Assembly: GCA_034766995.1 (NCBI GenBank)
Contig: CM068315.1
Span: 23,435,562-23,499,561 of the forward strand
Direction: 5' to 3'
DNA from: Acanthacorydalis orientalis
Taxonomy: Eukaryota; Arthropoda; Insecta; Megaloptera; Corydalidae
Length of the DNA stretch: 64,000 nucleotides
Every line of letters begins with the position of its first letter. Position 1 is the stretch's first letter. The notes under the pieces are model-generated. The model had not been told where the DNA came from and ran no database searches. It saw nothing but the letters and a program-made list of their open reading frames with translations. This document shows positions 22,961-35,039 of the stretch, piece by piece. A program made the position numbers and the translations under genes.

Positions 22961-23220
22961 TAAATCAGTTTCACAAATGAATTCTTTCTTCAACCCACAA
23001 ACCACACCAATATTTTTTAATTATAATAGTGTCAAGGAATATCTTACTTTTCGGTAACTTCACGCTCTGAGAATAATGGTGTTGTTATCGAAATGAGACG
23101 TTAATCGAAAATAATCGATAATAATTCATTGCATATTTTGATGCAGCTTGTGGGCTGAGAAAAGAAGTCATTTGTGAAAGTGAATTTAAACTGTGTTAGA
23201 ATTGTTTGGTGATAGATATT
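22960..23220. repeat. Foldback repeat, compact two-armed copy
   Basis: Left arm CAGTTTCACAAATGAATTCT, CCCACAAACCACACC. Core CTCTGAGAATAATGGTGTTG, TTATCGAAATGAG. Right arm TTGTGGGCTGAGAAAAG, TCATTTGTGAAAGTGAATTT. The arms are inverted relative to each other. This is the clearest complete copy in the window. Confidence 0.7.
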
Positions 23221-23689
23221 GTTTATTTTAAATTTAGTATACTTGTATAATATTTAATAATTTTTTTCTTTTTTTTTCGAATATTTTACTCACTAATTAC
23301 TTCAATAGATAGAGTTTGTATTAAGAAAAACTATGAAGAATATATATTTTAGTTCAAATTTAGTATAATGTTTAAAAAGTTCTATTAAATTAATTAATTT
23401 ATTAATTTCTATTAATAAAAACGTTTTAATAATTTTAGACAACGAAGCCACGTCAATTTCTACAATTTGTAAAACATAAATGACGTTTTCTTCAATTTTC
23501 CTCGAATGTTCCTTTATTTATGACCATATTGTTGAGTTATGGTTTTGAACTAATACAAACAGAAGTATACTCTTGAAAAAATCATATTACTTTTAATAAT
23601 AACCTAAAGAATATATTTTCTAGATTTATTAAACTTTTTTATAGAAGAAATATACTTTGGGTAAAATATAATAATAATATTCTAAAAAG

Positions 23690-24200
23690 AATACATTATT
23701 TAGATTTAGCATGTTTCCTTAATGAAAAAAAATAATTTGGAAAATAGCGCAATAAGAATATGTGAAAATTCTTATATTTGCTAGATTTATTATTTTAATA
23801 AAAAATGACAATTTTCAAAAAAAATGCGGTAAACAGTTTTTACAAATAACAAATTTTCTAGATTTATTGTTTTTTTCTTAATTGAAAAAAATCGATAAAA
23901 TTCCAAAATATATGAAAAGTGATAGATTTATAAGATTTATATTTTTTTAAATCAAAAATACCTTGCAGACATACTTTGCAAAAACCATCAAAAGCAGCCA
24001 TAAGAAGAATGTTTAAAAAATAATATGTACAGCTGTAAACTTATTTTTTTTTTTTAAAAAAAATCTATAAAATCTCATTATAAGAATATTTTAAAAGTAA
24101 TAGATTTTCAAAATTTATATTTTTTTCTAATCAAATTAATGCAAAATCCTTATGAATATTTGAAAAATAATACAGTTTTTAGATTTATTTCTTTTTTTAA

Positions 24201-24249
<49 letters not shown>

Positions 24250-24690
24250 CATTATAAGAATATTTGAACAGTAATAGACTATCAAGATTTATATTTTTTT
24301 CTAATCAAAAACACCTATCAGAAACTCATAAGAAGAATATTTGAAAAATAATATATTTGCTAAGTTTATTTTTTTTAAAAAAATGAAAAAATCTATAACA
24401 ACTTATTACAAAAATATTTTAAAAGTAATAGAACTCAAAATTTACAATTTTAGTCTGTAATCAAAAACACCTTGTAGTAAATCATAAGACGAATATTTGA
24501 AAAATAATACATTTTCTAGATTTATTATTTTTTTCTTTAAAAGAAAAAATGTGTGTAAACTCATTATAAGAATATTTTAAAAGGTAATTGATTTTCAAGA
24601 TTTATAATTTTTGTTTTTAATCAAAAATAACACAGAAATTTATAAGAAAACTATTTAAAAAATAATGCACTTTTTAGATGTATAACTTTT
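23690..24690. repeat. Diverged tandem array, about 170-bp units
   Basis: The anchor GTAATAGATTTTCAA and its variants occur at about 23919, 24097, 24271, 24425 and 24593 (spacings 178, 174, 154, 168). Each unit also carries ACTCATTATAAGAATATTTT, AATCAAAAACACCTT and AATAATACATTTTCTAGATT. Five or six units are recognisable. A (TA)n at 24203-24244 replaces part of one. Unit length is near nucleosomal, as in many satellites. Confidence 0.8.
24203..24244. repeat. (TA)n microsatellite inside the array
   Basis: About 42 bp within one of the units of about 170 bp. Confidence 0.95.
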
Positions 24691-24699
24691 TTTTCAATA

Positions 24700-25235
24700 T
24701 TATGTTTTTATATGTTTGTAAATATATATTTAAATAAGAAATTTTTGTAAATAAATCAATTAACATGCAATTTCACAAATCTCTAATTATTAATGAATAA
24801 GTAGACGAAGAATGTTATATTATCTTATAAACAATTATGTAAGAATAATCTAAATATTATAACAATATAAAACTTCTATATTTAATTAATAAATTCAGGT
24901 ATGTGTCGACATGGAAGACTATTAAATTAAATAGTTGCTTTCGTTACTAATATACTATCAAGCTCATGTTTCCAAATTCTGCTTACTACTTGTCTAAGAT
25001 TACCGATCTCTTTGTCTTTGATAATTAGAATGTACTATCATATCACATATTCGCGTACGAAATTTGAATTATAGTCTCAATTAGAACAAAACCAGTCAGT
25101 TTCTCAGTATCAATCAGAAGGCTTTGAACTATATTGAATTATAAAAAAAAATGCTTTATAATATATTACCTTAATAATATGCAAATATCTCATACCGTTA
25201 ATGGAATTTATATTATTTATTAACATTTAGCATAA

Positions 25236-25237
<2 letters not shown>
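24700..25237. other. No recognised gene
   Basis: AT-rich unique DNA; no reading frame or family recognised. Confidence 0.4.
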
Positions 25238-25296
<59 letters not shown>

Positions 25297-25331
25297 TAGA
25301 TAGATAGAGAGATAGATAGATAGATAGATAG
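25238..25331. repeat. (TA)n(GATA)n compound microsatellite
   Basis: About 55 bp TA passing into GATA repeats with one GAGA interruption. It ends GATAGCC. Confidence 0.97.
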
Positions 25332-25885
25332 CCACAGATAATTGTTACAGTGAATTTTATCTTTAAAATAAGAACATTAAATATTTTCTTTACTGATTAA
25401 AAACTACTTAATAAAGTAAAGAATTCTTAAATTTATTGAAAAGAGCTTCAATTCTAATTCACATTAATATTTGTAAAATTCTTTTTATCAAAACATGTAT
25501 GTTGTGCATGAAAAATTTACTTTTTCAGTGAAGGTCTTAAAAATGACACTAATTTTAGAACAGAAAATTACAATTTTGTTTTTCTTTATCTCACCTACAA
25601 TTCTTCGTGATAAAAACGAGCAATTTACTATACAAAATATCAAAGAACTTGCATGTTGAAAAAAATAAGCTTTTTATTTTTATTATATTCAGAAAATAAA
25701 AAAATCGCATTAAAATTCTAATGAGAAATGAAATTTATATAAAGAATACATTTAATTTGAGATAACTTTATTCAATGCTAAATTCGACAAGCGTACACCT
25801 ATTGAAATATAAGTTATGTTTTATAACTGTGAAATTCACCATATTCGTTTGATGTCAAAGTTTGTAATAGTATTTATGTCTAGAC

Positions 25886-25888
<3 letters not shown>
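25332..25888. other. AT-rich with dispersed-repeat similarity
   Basis: About 25630-25760 resembles about 22050-22200. No gene is seen. Confidence 0.4.
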
Positions 25889-25936
<48 letters not shown>

Positions 25937-25961
25937 GTATATAGATAGATAGATAGATAGC
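25889..25961. repeat. (TA)n(GATA)n compound microsatellite
   Basis: A second TA-to-GATA transition about 600 bp from the first, ending GATAGCTG. Confidence 0.96.
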
Positions 25962-26434
25962 TGTACAAACTTTCTTAGAAAATCGTGATTGAATTATGCA
26001 CAGAGCGTATTTGTGAACCGTGGCATATATGTTGATAATTTGTGATCACATCATAAAAGTAATTGCTTGATGATACTATACATCTGCCAGCATTGATTTG
26101 TTTTATATAATACTGGCGGATCTCGTTAACGGATTTAATATTAACTACAACGTTAAATTAAATCCAATGTCCAAATACGCCGGATATCTCCGTCCTAAAT
26201 CATAACCTTGACCGCTAATTAATTCAGTAATTTAATTGGCGGTATTTAATTGTGCTACAACTAAATCCCGTTCTCTCTCTGAATCTGATTGTGTGGTCAA
26301 TAACACAACATATAAAGTAAGAGGTCGACACAATCAATATTTGTTTTAAATTATACACAAACCCATCTCTATTGTGGAATAACTTTCAGAACGGTTCGTT
26401 GGAATACATTAAAAACATATGTATTGGTATTATA
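25962..26434. other. Higher-complexity non-coding patch
   Basis: 26090-26280 is of balanced complexity (CTGGCGGATCTCGTTAACGG, ACGCCGGATATCTCCGTCC, TTAATTGGCGG). Repeats, stops and lack of a frame argue against an exon. It is a candidate conserved non-coding element. Confidence 0.35.
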
Positions 26435-27729
26435 CGTGGGCGGTTTGAAGAGTAACTTGGTTAGATATTAGGAACAAGAGATTCAGTGTTTTCAAATGTA
26501 CTTTATTTTTCAAGATAATCTCTTCGAAGCTCAACGCACTTGTCCCAAAGTTTCTCCAACATCGCGATTCCTTCTCAGAAGTGGGTTTCTTTGTCATCTT
26601 TAAAATATGCGTTTGCGGCCACTATCGCCTCTTTATTCAATCTAAATCGCTTTCCAGCCAAGAAAATTGTAAATTCGGGAAACAGATGGAAGTCTGAAGG
26701 ATCCAAATCAGGCTAATACGATGGACGTGGAAGAATTTCAAACTTCAATTCGGCCAATTTTTGTTCGACAATGCTTGAATAAGCCGGTGCATTGTCATAG
26801 CAAAACAATACTTTTTTCTTGGCCATTTTTGAGACGTTCTTCCGCGATCTCTATCTTAATTTTCTCCAAAAGTGCTGCATTGTATTGGCCAGTATTAGTT
26901 TTACCCTTCTGACGATAGTCGATCAAGAAAATTCCTTTCGCGTCTCAGAAAACTCACGCCATCACCTTTCCAACCGAGTGAACAGTCTTTACCTCCTTCA
27001 GAGTCATTTCACCGCATTCGGTTCATTGTTTTCATTGCGTTTTCCATTCTGGCGTGTAATGGTGAATCCAAGTTTCATATATAATCTCAAATTTGTTGGA
27101 TTCTTCTTAAACAATTATAAGAAGTTGACTGATTTTCGCGTACAAACTCGTTTTTGCTCTGCAGTCAGTAATACCCATGTTGATACCCATCGTGATATCC
27201 ATCTTGAGGAAAGTTTTTTCATGAGCAATTCGTTTGGGAAAATGAGATGTGTTTGCTCAGTTGAGATGTACATGACTTCTGCTATCTCGATCACTTTCAC
27301 TCACCGGTCGGATAAAACCATATCGTGGACTTTGTCAACGATTTCTGGCTTGACAGGTGTTCTCAAGTCTCCTGACTGTGGTGCATCTTCGATGCTCGTT
27401 CTGTCATGTTTAAATTCATTCATCCAAAGTAGAAACGGTTTCTTTGGAAGGACAAGATCTATCCGATGTAGGAAATATCCTCTCATAGATTTCATTTTGC
27501 TGTTTTTCCTTCCAAAAAAAGAACAGAATCATACCTCAAATTCCGGTTTTATCAATTTTACTCTTTCGCACGAAACGCTTGTGTTGAAACAACTATAAAA
27601 TGAAGAATTAATGACAGAAGGATTTGCAACTTCACATGCATTACTAAAAGGGATGGAACTATATGAAAACATATGCAGCTGTCTCCTCAACAAGCACACG
27701 AACCAAGTTAGAATTATCTCTCTGTTTGA
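26435..27729 (-). mobile_element. Mariner element, minus strand, decayed
   Basis: The low-coordinate end ACGTGGGCGGTTTGAAGAGT plus AACTTGGTTA follows a TA. At the other end the reverse complement contains TAACTTGGTT at about 27701-27710, matching the inner half of that repeat; the outermost bases are diverged. A span of about 1.3 kb is full mariner length. No (TA)n flanks it, unlike most others here. Confidence 0.75.
26503..27570 (-). pseudogene. Mariner transposase pseudogene, minus strand
   Basis: Frames read YDSVLFLEGKTA-EIYERI (N-terminus), then WMNEFKHDRTSIEDAPQSGD, KPEIVDKVHDMVLSDR, KVIEIAEVMYISTEQTHLIF (second HTH) and WVSTWVLLTAEQKRVCTR. The tail reads PSDFHLFPEFTIFLAGKRF, EAIVAANAYFKDDKETHF, then a stop, then EGIAMLEKLWDKCVELRRDY and LEK with the terminal stop at 26505-26503. 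This order matches mauritiana/GVQW-type mariners. Several frameshifts and stops make it a relic. A 259-codon open frame on the opposite strand (26819-27598) is a shadow of it. Confidence 0.85.
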
Positions 27730-27734
27730 ATCAT

Positions 27735-28640
27735 TTCTAAGAAAATATTAATTAATATTCACATTTCTCTCTAATTAGTCCGAACTTTTAAATACATTCC
27801 ACATAGTTAGGCATGGTTAGATATTTTAATGTTTTAATCCTTAAGTTGATAATAGAAATTAATTTTGTTAAACAGAGATCTAAAGTAGATATTTTGAAAT
27901 TTATATTTTTATATATAAAAAAAAGTTGAAATTTATATATGTTTCAACAAATTTAAATTCAACAATATGAAAATTTAAAAAAAATAATAGATTAAATTTT
28001 CTGTGAATTCTCTTTCTCTCCATTCCTTTCTATCTTAATATACTTGTGCGTGGTTTGATCAAAATTTTCTAGGATTCATTGTGTTTTTTGATGTTCAGTG
28101 CATTGTTCATCGAGAATTTATACCGAGTGAACAAACAATCAATCAAGCCTTTTATAAAGTGGTTTTGATTTGATTGAGAGATGAAGGTAGAAAAAACCGC
28201 CGCTAGTTATGTGAAATGGGTTTCTGTACCATGTCAACGCTCTTTCATGTATTGTTGTCGTCATTCATGAAATTTAGATAGGAAAAAAAATTTTTTTTGT
28301 TGTGATATCACACACTTCGTATTCATCTAACCTTGATATTTTTTGTTCTCGAAATGACATGAAATACAAGAGATTTGATAAGATCTCGATAGTTTTTCAA
28401 AATATGAAAAATAAATGTTAAATATTGAAGTTTTAATTTCGAGAATAGTGGAAAGTATGAAACAGGTAAATAGAATCTAGAGGAGGTCTTCGGAAGGAAA
28501 CTGTTTTTTCTTTTTTAATTTTATATAAAGATGTTTGCACTGAAGTTAACGTTTTTATGCACATTAGAAAATAAGAAAAGAAAAACAAATACTTATTTTG
28601 TATCTAAAAAAAAGATGCTTCTATAACTTTACGTTTTATA
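27735..28640. other. No recognised gene
   Basis: AT-rich; a GC-richer patch at about 28190-28260 (AAAACCGCCGCTAGTTATG) is short and not open. Confidence 0.4.
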
Positions 28641-28770
28641 AAACCATCGTATAAAATATGAATGAACAAGAATTATTAACGATTTTTTTAATATTGAACC
28701 AGAAAAAATATTTGATGAAAAAAGAATTAATTTCAGAAAGTTAATTCAGCTAGAACTGTATTGTGAGTAA
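28640..28770. repeat. Foldback repeat, right arm fragment
   Basis: GAATTATTAACGATTTTTTT, ACCAGAAAAAATATTTGATG, AGAATTAATTTCAGAAAG and AGCTAGAACTGTATTGTGAG follow the order of the arm at 16.6 kb, strongly diverged. Confidence 0.4.
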
Positions 28771-29258
28771 CGCTTAAGCTATAGATACTTCCGATCATTT
28801 TTTTAAAACTTATTCTTCTGTGGGTAAAGTATACAATCTGTTATATCAATTAAACAAAAAATAATTAACAATTTGATGAACTGAGAATTTTATTTCGGCA
28901 TTAGAAATTATTCAAAACCATTTTGAAATCTTTTTGTCGTAAGTTTGAGAAATAAAATTAAATTTCAGTAATACTCGTATGTATTTAATAGATATTTAAA
29001 TAATTTTAATGCATTTTTTCAAAAAGTAAAAATATAAAAAGTATCATCACAAAAATGTTAAAAAATAAATCTAAAAAACTTCTATTGAATATTTCAATAT
29101 TCAGTAAATTCAAATTCAATCTTCAGATTGAATACAGAACATAATTTTGTTTCAAGCATATTTGTCAGATATATTATTTGTTGTAATTACCTTTTAAAAT
29201 ATATTTCTATTAAGTAATTCTTTGAATATTATTATATTACTATTTTTTTAATGATATT
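28770..29258. other. No recognised gene
   Basis: AT-rich DNA between a foldback-repeat arm and the mariner derivative at 29260; nothing recognised. Confidence 0.4.
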
Positions 29259-29259
29259 A

Positions 29260-29755
29260 GCTGTATAAATTAATTCGTGCTTTTTTATAGAAAATGAATG
29301 ATTATTTACGACACAATGAAACATATTTCAATCCTCAAAATATATCCCTTAGTTTGTATAATTTTTCCTTTCGGGTCACTGACGAATCTTTTGTTGAAAA
29401 AAAGATGGCGGATTTAATTCAATAGATTATTGAACCTCTTTTACTGTGTTAGCATTTTTACATATTTTATGCATCAAAACACCGTCTTCCAAAGTTGAAC
29501 TAGTTATTTGACTGGATTTGACAGTATTTTTTTCAACTGAAATGCGAAAAGTAAGCAATATCTAATAGGCTTCTTTTCGAACGCCATCTTGTCTACTACT
29601 GTTTTGTGAGGCTATGGCAATTGTTTGGCCAAGATGTATAGTGATTTAAATGTTAATTTTAGGATTTCAAAGTCCTAAAACGACGAGAAAATATTTTAAC
29701 TTAAAACAGAATTATGATTGATTCCATGTAAATGCAGCAAATTATTTTTTACATC
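29260..29755 (-). mobile_element. Mariner family A deletion derivative, 496 bp
   Basis: On the minus strand it begins GATGTAAAAAATAATTTGCT, follows the 5' third of the 14.67-kb mariner (TAAAATATTTTCTCGTCGTT; TCAGTTGAAAAAAAT), jumps to TAAAAGAGGTTCAAT (the EVRK-like C-terminal block) and ends CACGAATTAATTTATACAGC. TA lies at both ends. The central transposase is deleted and no protein remains. Its length is within 1 bp of the copy at 39813-40309, and both keep the same two flanks around the deletion. Confidence 0.85.
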
Positions 29756-29759
29756 TAAT

Positions 29760-30734
29760 AGATATTAAGCATAAGTAGCATATTTTTAAACAAATATTTT
29801 GTATAATAATTTAATAAAAAACAGTTTAACTTTAAAATGTTATACAAACTGTTTCATTTTGTATAATTCTATTTCAGTTATAGAGATTCTTCTTTAATAA
29901 TAATAATAAAACGAAAGAAATGTTTGATAATACTGTACAACAAACGTTAAACAATAAACAATAATTAAATTTTAATTTGAAAGTATTTATACCTCATCAT
30001 AGATCGTTATATGAAACTATAAAATATATTGTTTTCTCTGAATAAAATATCATGTGCAGGAGAATGATTAAATCCTGTAAGAAATTTCGGGTTCGTTTCA
30101 GATTTTGATACTGTTTTAAACATATAAATTACCTGTTCAAAGTAAACACGTTTTTGTGTTCATAAAAGAACACTGAGATGAAACAATCTGTTCGAAAAAA
30201 TAAACTTGCAGAAAAAATCGTATAAAATAATATGCGAGATACATTTATACATACATACCAACCATACCCTTTATATAATACATCATACATGATGTGTGTT
30301 TAATAATTGGTTGTACAAACTGAGCAGATTGGTACAAATTAAACTTTACATAGCTTCGAAAGCGAAATTATAAATCGTTCTCAAACTAAGGTCGATTATT
30401 TGAATTTCATGGAGGAAAAGAAATCAAAAGATTGTTTCATTTTTCATGAACATACGGTCTTGAAATTTAATTAGATTTCAAGGGACACACTATTTCATTA
30501 ATTTTATGATACTATTCACTAAAAATCTAATTTAAGACTCCTTTCATTAAAAAGTTGAGGTGCTTATATGCTCTTTAGACGGTGTAGTCATAATTGAAAC
30601 TTAGTGATTTTTTTATAAGGGGACAACGAAGATTTTTAATAAAAAGCTTTTCGCTTTAGTTCATAGTTTAATCATAAATTTGGACTAATTGAATATTAAT
30701 AACATTACTTCAATACCTTACATACATATATACT

Positions 30735-30736
<2 letters not shown>
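29760..30736. other. No recognised gene
   Basis: AT-rich DNA; no family or reading frame recognised. Confidence 0.4.

Positions 30737-30791
<55 letters not shown>
30737..30791. repeat. (TA)n microsatellite
   Basis: About 55 bp, not obviously beside a transposon. Confidence 0.96.
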
Positions 30792-30793
<2 letters not shown>

Positions 30794-31246
30794 TATCTAA
30801 CTTCTCAAAGTCTATTGAGAAAAATATGTTTTACGCACCAAATAATAATTGCTCAAATAGAAAACTCTAGGCATATTTTATTTATTTGCGACTGGAGATA
30901 AAAAATGATACTAATGTGTAGATAATAAAAAAAAATTCAGAATTAAGAAAGAAGCATAATAAACAATTTAAAGTAAATTTACTTGTTTTACAAGATTATA
31001 ATTTTCCTGACTGAAATAAAAAGATTTCAAAAGAGATGTATTTTAAAATTGAAAAACATTTTCTTAGAATTTGTGTTATTTATATGAACTGAAAATCGAA
31101 AGAAAACATTTTCATTCGATGAAAATGTCGATAGCAATCTAATATGCTTTGAAGTATTCTGATTTATAAATTTCTTTTAAACAGATAAAAAAATGAAATA
31201 AATTTGAAAGTCGTATGCGATGCACTGCTCGAACATCAAATTTTAG

Positions 31247-31290
<44 letters not shown>
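31247..31290. repeat. (TA)n microsatellite
   Basis: About 44 bp abutting the left end of the MITE at 31291. Confidence 0.96.
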
Positions 31291-31294
<4 letters not shown>

Positions 31295-31502
31295 TGATTC
31301 AACTAAAACTTCCACATAAAAGTATTAAAAAAACGCAAAAATTTAAAAAAAACATGCTATTCCCCATTGAGTATATTAGTTCAATTGTATTTTAGTATTG
31401 AATTTAATTAAAATACTAAATAAAATTTAATATGACTTTTCTTAACCCCTGCGCTCCCTTTTAATACGTTCATGGGGAAACCTAAATTGAATCATCTATG
31501 TA
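31291..31502. mobile_element. Short MITE, copy 1 (about 210 bp)
   Basis: The left end reads CGGTGATTCAACTAAAACTT then CCACAT.AAAGTATTAAAA. The reverse complement of the right end reads GATGATTCAATTTAGGTTTC then CCCATGAACGTATTAAAA. The two ends are inverted repeats of about 38 bp. There is no coding capacity. A second copy lies in opposite orientation at 44752-44958. Ends next to TA suggest mobilisation by a Tc1/mariner-type transposase (inference). Confidence 0.8.
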
Positions 31503-32274
31503 CATATAACTGAATGTTAATTATTAACAATTATCAAACTTTAGTCACTATTGATTAAAAATAAATATAAAAAATGAAACGAATTGAAATTGTGAGATAA
31601 TTACAAGTGTGAAAGAACATATATAAAAAGGGATGTTCTACATATAATAACGGACTTGCATGAACATTAATTAAGTTAAATAATTTGTTTGAATAGCTTA
31701 CAGTGATCGCTGAACATTTTCATGACTGAGTTGGGCATCGGTTCGAGTATAATTATTACAGCGCTAGTTGGCTTCATTAAAAGGGCGGGTGTCGGTTAGA
31801 TTGTTCTCTGTAATTAAAAAAAGTGTATGTTAGAACGTTATATAATAACATACAATTAACAATTAATAGAATAATATATTTATTTGCATTTAAATAACTC
31901 ATTTTCAGTTGGGAATAGTTCCTTAGTCAAAGATTGAAAGCATTCTGATCAGAAAAGATTAGCACATTTTTGTATTTAATTCCTTTAGCGCACATTTTTT
32001 AAAGATGTGCACTGAATGATAATTAATTTACTGAAGATTTTTAGCCACCCTTGCTGGCTTAATAATCGCATTCTTGAAAACTATGTATACTTTTATTTTT
32101 TTTGTTCCACTTAAACAAGTTCAATTAAGATGAATTGAAAGTGAAATAGATTGATTTTAAATTATTTCTCTCCATTTTAAGATTCATTTTATATAATTTC
32201 ATCGTTTTATAATTCAATTTTAGTCAATTACTGTTCACCAAATTGAGTCATAAAAATAGTCTTCTATATTTAAT
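31503..32274. other. No recognised gene
   Basis: AT-rich; 31690-31810 is GC-richer (ACTGAGTTGGGCATCGGTTC, AAAAGGGCGGGTGTCGG) with no convincing exon boundaries. Confidence 0.4.
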
Positions 32275-32745
32275 AAAATACAGTTCTGACACTTTGACTA
32301 AATCAACGTTCACAAATGAATTCTCCTTCTTTTTCTTACAAAAAACAAATTGCTGATCAGAAGTGTTAAAAAAATTTAATTATTTTAAATGTTGTTAATG
32401 TTATGTAAAACTTAAAAAAAAACTGAATAGAAATACAATTCTGTTATAAAATATAATTATACAATAATATTATAAATACACTTCTATTTATTTTTTTATA
32501 CAAACTTTATTTTGTGAATGTTTTAAACTATTAATATATTAAAATTCATTATATATTTATTTAGTTCCTATTCTCTTCATGTATAGGTTTTTATATATTT
32601 TAACACCTTGAAATTGATGGAATTTAGTGGACATTTTGATAAGAAATAATCGAAATAGATCACTTATGATTTATTGAACATTTTTGATCAGAAAATTTTT
32701 TTATAGTTTGTGGAATGAAAGTGTTCATTAGTTATTTAAGATTTT
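32275..32745. repeat. Foldback repeat, two arms with AT insert
   Basis: Left arm 32280-32370 (CAGTTCTGACACTTTGAC, GTTCACAAATGAATTCTC, GCTGATCAGAAG). Core TTGATGGAATTTAGTGG near 32,617. Right arm GATTTATTGAACATTTTTGA, TCAGAAAATTTTTTTATAGT, TTGTGGAATG. About 220 bp of AT-rich sequence separates arm and core. Confidence 0.65.
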
Positions 32746-33376
32746 AGGACGTTTCGACAATTGAGATCATTAGCGTTCGTGGAATGGAAGAGAATTAAAT
32801 TGTGAAAATTGTATTTAATAACCTTTTTAAATTGTTGACTAGACTTCAAAAGATGAATAAAAATACTTATAATATTGTCATTTTCATAAACATAAATTTT
32901 AATGTTCTATTCGCAAAACTAAAGAAATAACTTACTTTTTATTAGAGTTAGTTTGAAATATTACAAAAATCCAAGACAAAATTTTTTAAAAATATGATTC
33001 TTACTGAAAAATGACATATGCCTGTTGATTTTAATAGATTTCAGATGTATGATTTCACAGAGAGTTTTGTAGAAAAGACGATTAAACAAATATTTATCTT
33101 TAAATTATTACTTTTTTTACTATTATTGAAGTAATTGTGTTGTTATATTCAAAATAATTACTTGATAACGTTTTGAAGAAACAATTATGGCATAACTAAG
33201 AAAATAACTTGATTACAAAAGTATATTTTTTATTAATCATTAAATAATCAAAAGGTATTTTACTATTGCGAAGAATTTTACAAATAAAATAGGTCAAACT
33301 GAAGCAGAAAAATGATACAATTGTGAAAATAACAATTCGTATTGTTGAAAAATGCTGACTGAATTGTTAACCAGAA

Positions 33377-33378
<2 letters not shown>
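32746..33378. other. No recognised gene
   Basis: AT-rich DNA; nothing recognised. Confidence 0.4.

Positions 33379-33446
<68 letters not shown>
33379..33446. repeat. (TA)n with central AA slip
   Basis: Two TA runs joined by ATAATA. Confidence 0.96.
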
Positions 33447-33449
<3 letters not shown>

Positions 33450-33646
33450 GAAAACTTTTTGGATAATTGAATGAATGAAATCATGTTACACAATAGTTTT
33501 TTCAAATAAAATATTTCATGAGTGCTTTAAATGTTTCAATATTTGTTCAGTTATATGGTAACGATAAAGGCACGTTTCTGACTAACGTCGAGCGGAACTG
33601 TAATTGAAATATAGGAAAATGTTGTGAAATTACATCCTTTGAATTC

Positions 33647-33713
33647 ATATATATATATATATACATATACATACATATATATGTATATATATATATATAT
33701 ACATATGTATATA

Positions 33714-33789
<76 letters not shown>
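33647..33789. repeat. Long (TA)n with TACA/TATG interruptions
   Basis: About 143 bp, one of the longest tracts here. The 5' half carries ACATATACATACATATATAT-type variants. Confidence 0.96.
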
Positions 33790-33790
<1 letters not shown>

Positions 33791-34270
33791 CTTACAATAC
33801 ATCTCATGTAATTCATTTTAGATTGTCATATGTAAAATCAATAATTTGATGTGATAATATCATTCTGGAATTGTTTTTAATTTCATTTTTAATATAATAC
33901 TAAATAATCAACACCTGTCTTAAAATGCGTTTCTAAGTAAATAATGTAAAGAAATATCAGTGTTTGTTTTTTATTTTAGTAAAAAATTCATTTTATCTCA
34001 TATAATCAACACTTACTATTTCTCTTTCTCTTTCTATCTCCCTCTCTCTTTTTCTCTCTATATATTGATATATTGATAAATATATATTCATATTTAGTAA
34101 ATAATACAAAAAAGTACACGAAAAGAATGTTTCTGCATACTTTTTTAATCAAATACCGCAGTCAAATTTATTTTCGTCCGGGGTTTTTATGAAATTTCAT
34201 GGATTTTAATATAAAATTCCAAACCTGTGCCTTGTTCATTTCGTATTGGATTTGAATAATTTCGTAACGG

Positions 34271-34306
<36 letters not shown>

Positions 34307-34640
34307 AGTGGGTGTGTATGCTTGTATATTTTCTAGATTAATATAGCAAAATAGCCTTGTTTGGTCTGTAAATTATAATTTAAGAATATAAAATCGTTTC
34401 GGAGTTAATAATTACGCTTCATATATCTCAATTGAATTTGTTCATTGCTAGCTTCTCAGCTAATAGTTGATTTTAAAAAAGTTATGGAATTCTAAAAGCT
34501 TCAATTATGATTATTTTTTAATCAGATGATTAGATCTATGCATATATATCTAAGATCTTATTTCACTAAACTACTTTATTTATTTAGAGTAATTATATTC
34601 ATGTTTTGATTTTAAAATGTTCATTAAGAGGTTTCAAATG
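33790..34640. other. No recognised gene; CT tract at 34020-34060
   Basis: Includes TTCTCTTTCTCTTTCTATCT leading into a short TA run, and (TA)n at 34275-34303. No coding signal. Confidence 0.45.
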
Positions 34641-34975
34641 ACGAAAACCTCCGGCAACTGACAAATAAAGAATATCGTGAGAATGTTATTTCGGAAGACA
34701 GTAGTGATGACGATTAAAATGTATTTGCAACGAAAGAATGTTATGTATAGTTAATTTTAGTTAGTTAGTTGTTAATTTTATTAATTTGAATAATTATGTT
34801 TATTAATTTGAATAATTTGAATAATTATTCGTTTTGTTGTTTGTGTATTTTGTTAAATGAAATTTTCAGAATTAAAAATTATTTTTTCAAATGCAAATTC
34901 ACTTCTTTAATGTAATCTGAGTTGTATAACGCGGCATTTTTCCAGAACCTAACTCATGCGTTATACGAGAATTGA
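34640..34975 (+). pseudogene. Pogo/Tigger-like element, 3' end
   Basis: A short frame reads EVSNDENLRQLTNKEYRENV then ISEDSSDDD and a stop at 34718, an acidic transposase-like tail. About 200 bp downstream lies TGTATAACGCGGCATTTTTC followed by AGAACCTAACTCATGCGTTA, then TACGAGA. To my knowledge, sequences with TATAACGCG near the ends are typical of pogo/Tigger-type transposons. Both pieces together suggest the last codons plus 3' terminal region of such an element. The rest is missing. The assignment rests on remembered signatures. Confidence 0.45.
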
Positions 34976-34999
34976 ATACAGTTTATTACTTTAACTAAT

Positions 35000-35001
<2 letters not shown>

Positions 35002-35031
<30 letters not shown>
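35002..35031. repeat. (TA)n microsatellite
   Basis: About 30 bp then ACACACACAAAG, directly after the pogo-like end. Confidence 0.93.

Positions 35032-35039
<8 letters not shown>

Noticed and set aside
26819..27598. A 259-codon open frame on the plus strand
   Set aside because: It is exactly antisense to the minus-strand mariner transposase relic (26503-27570). Its residues do not resemble a protein family.
33547..33821. Open frames of Tyr-Ile repeats here and at about 20 other loci
   Set aside because: They are translations of (TA)n tracts and appear on both strands and in several frames.
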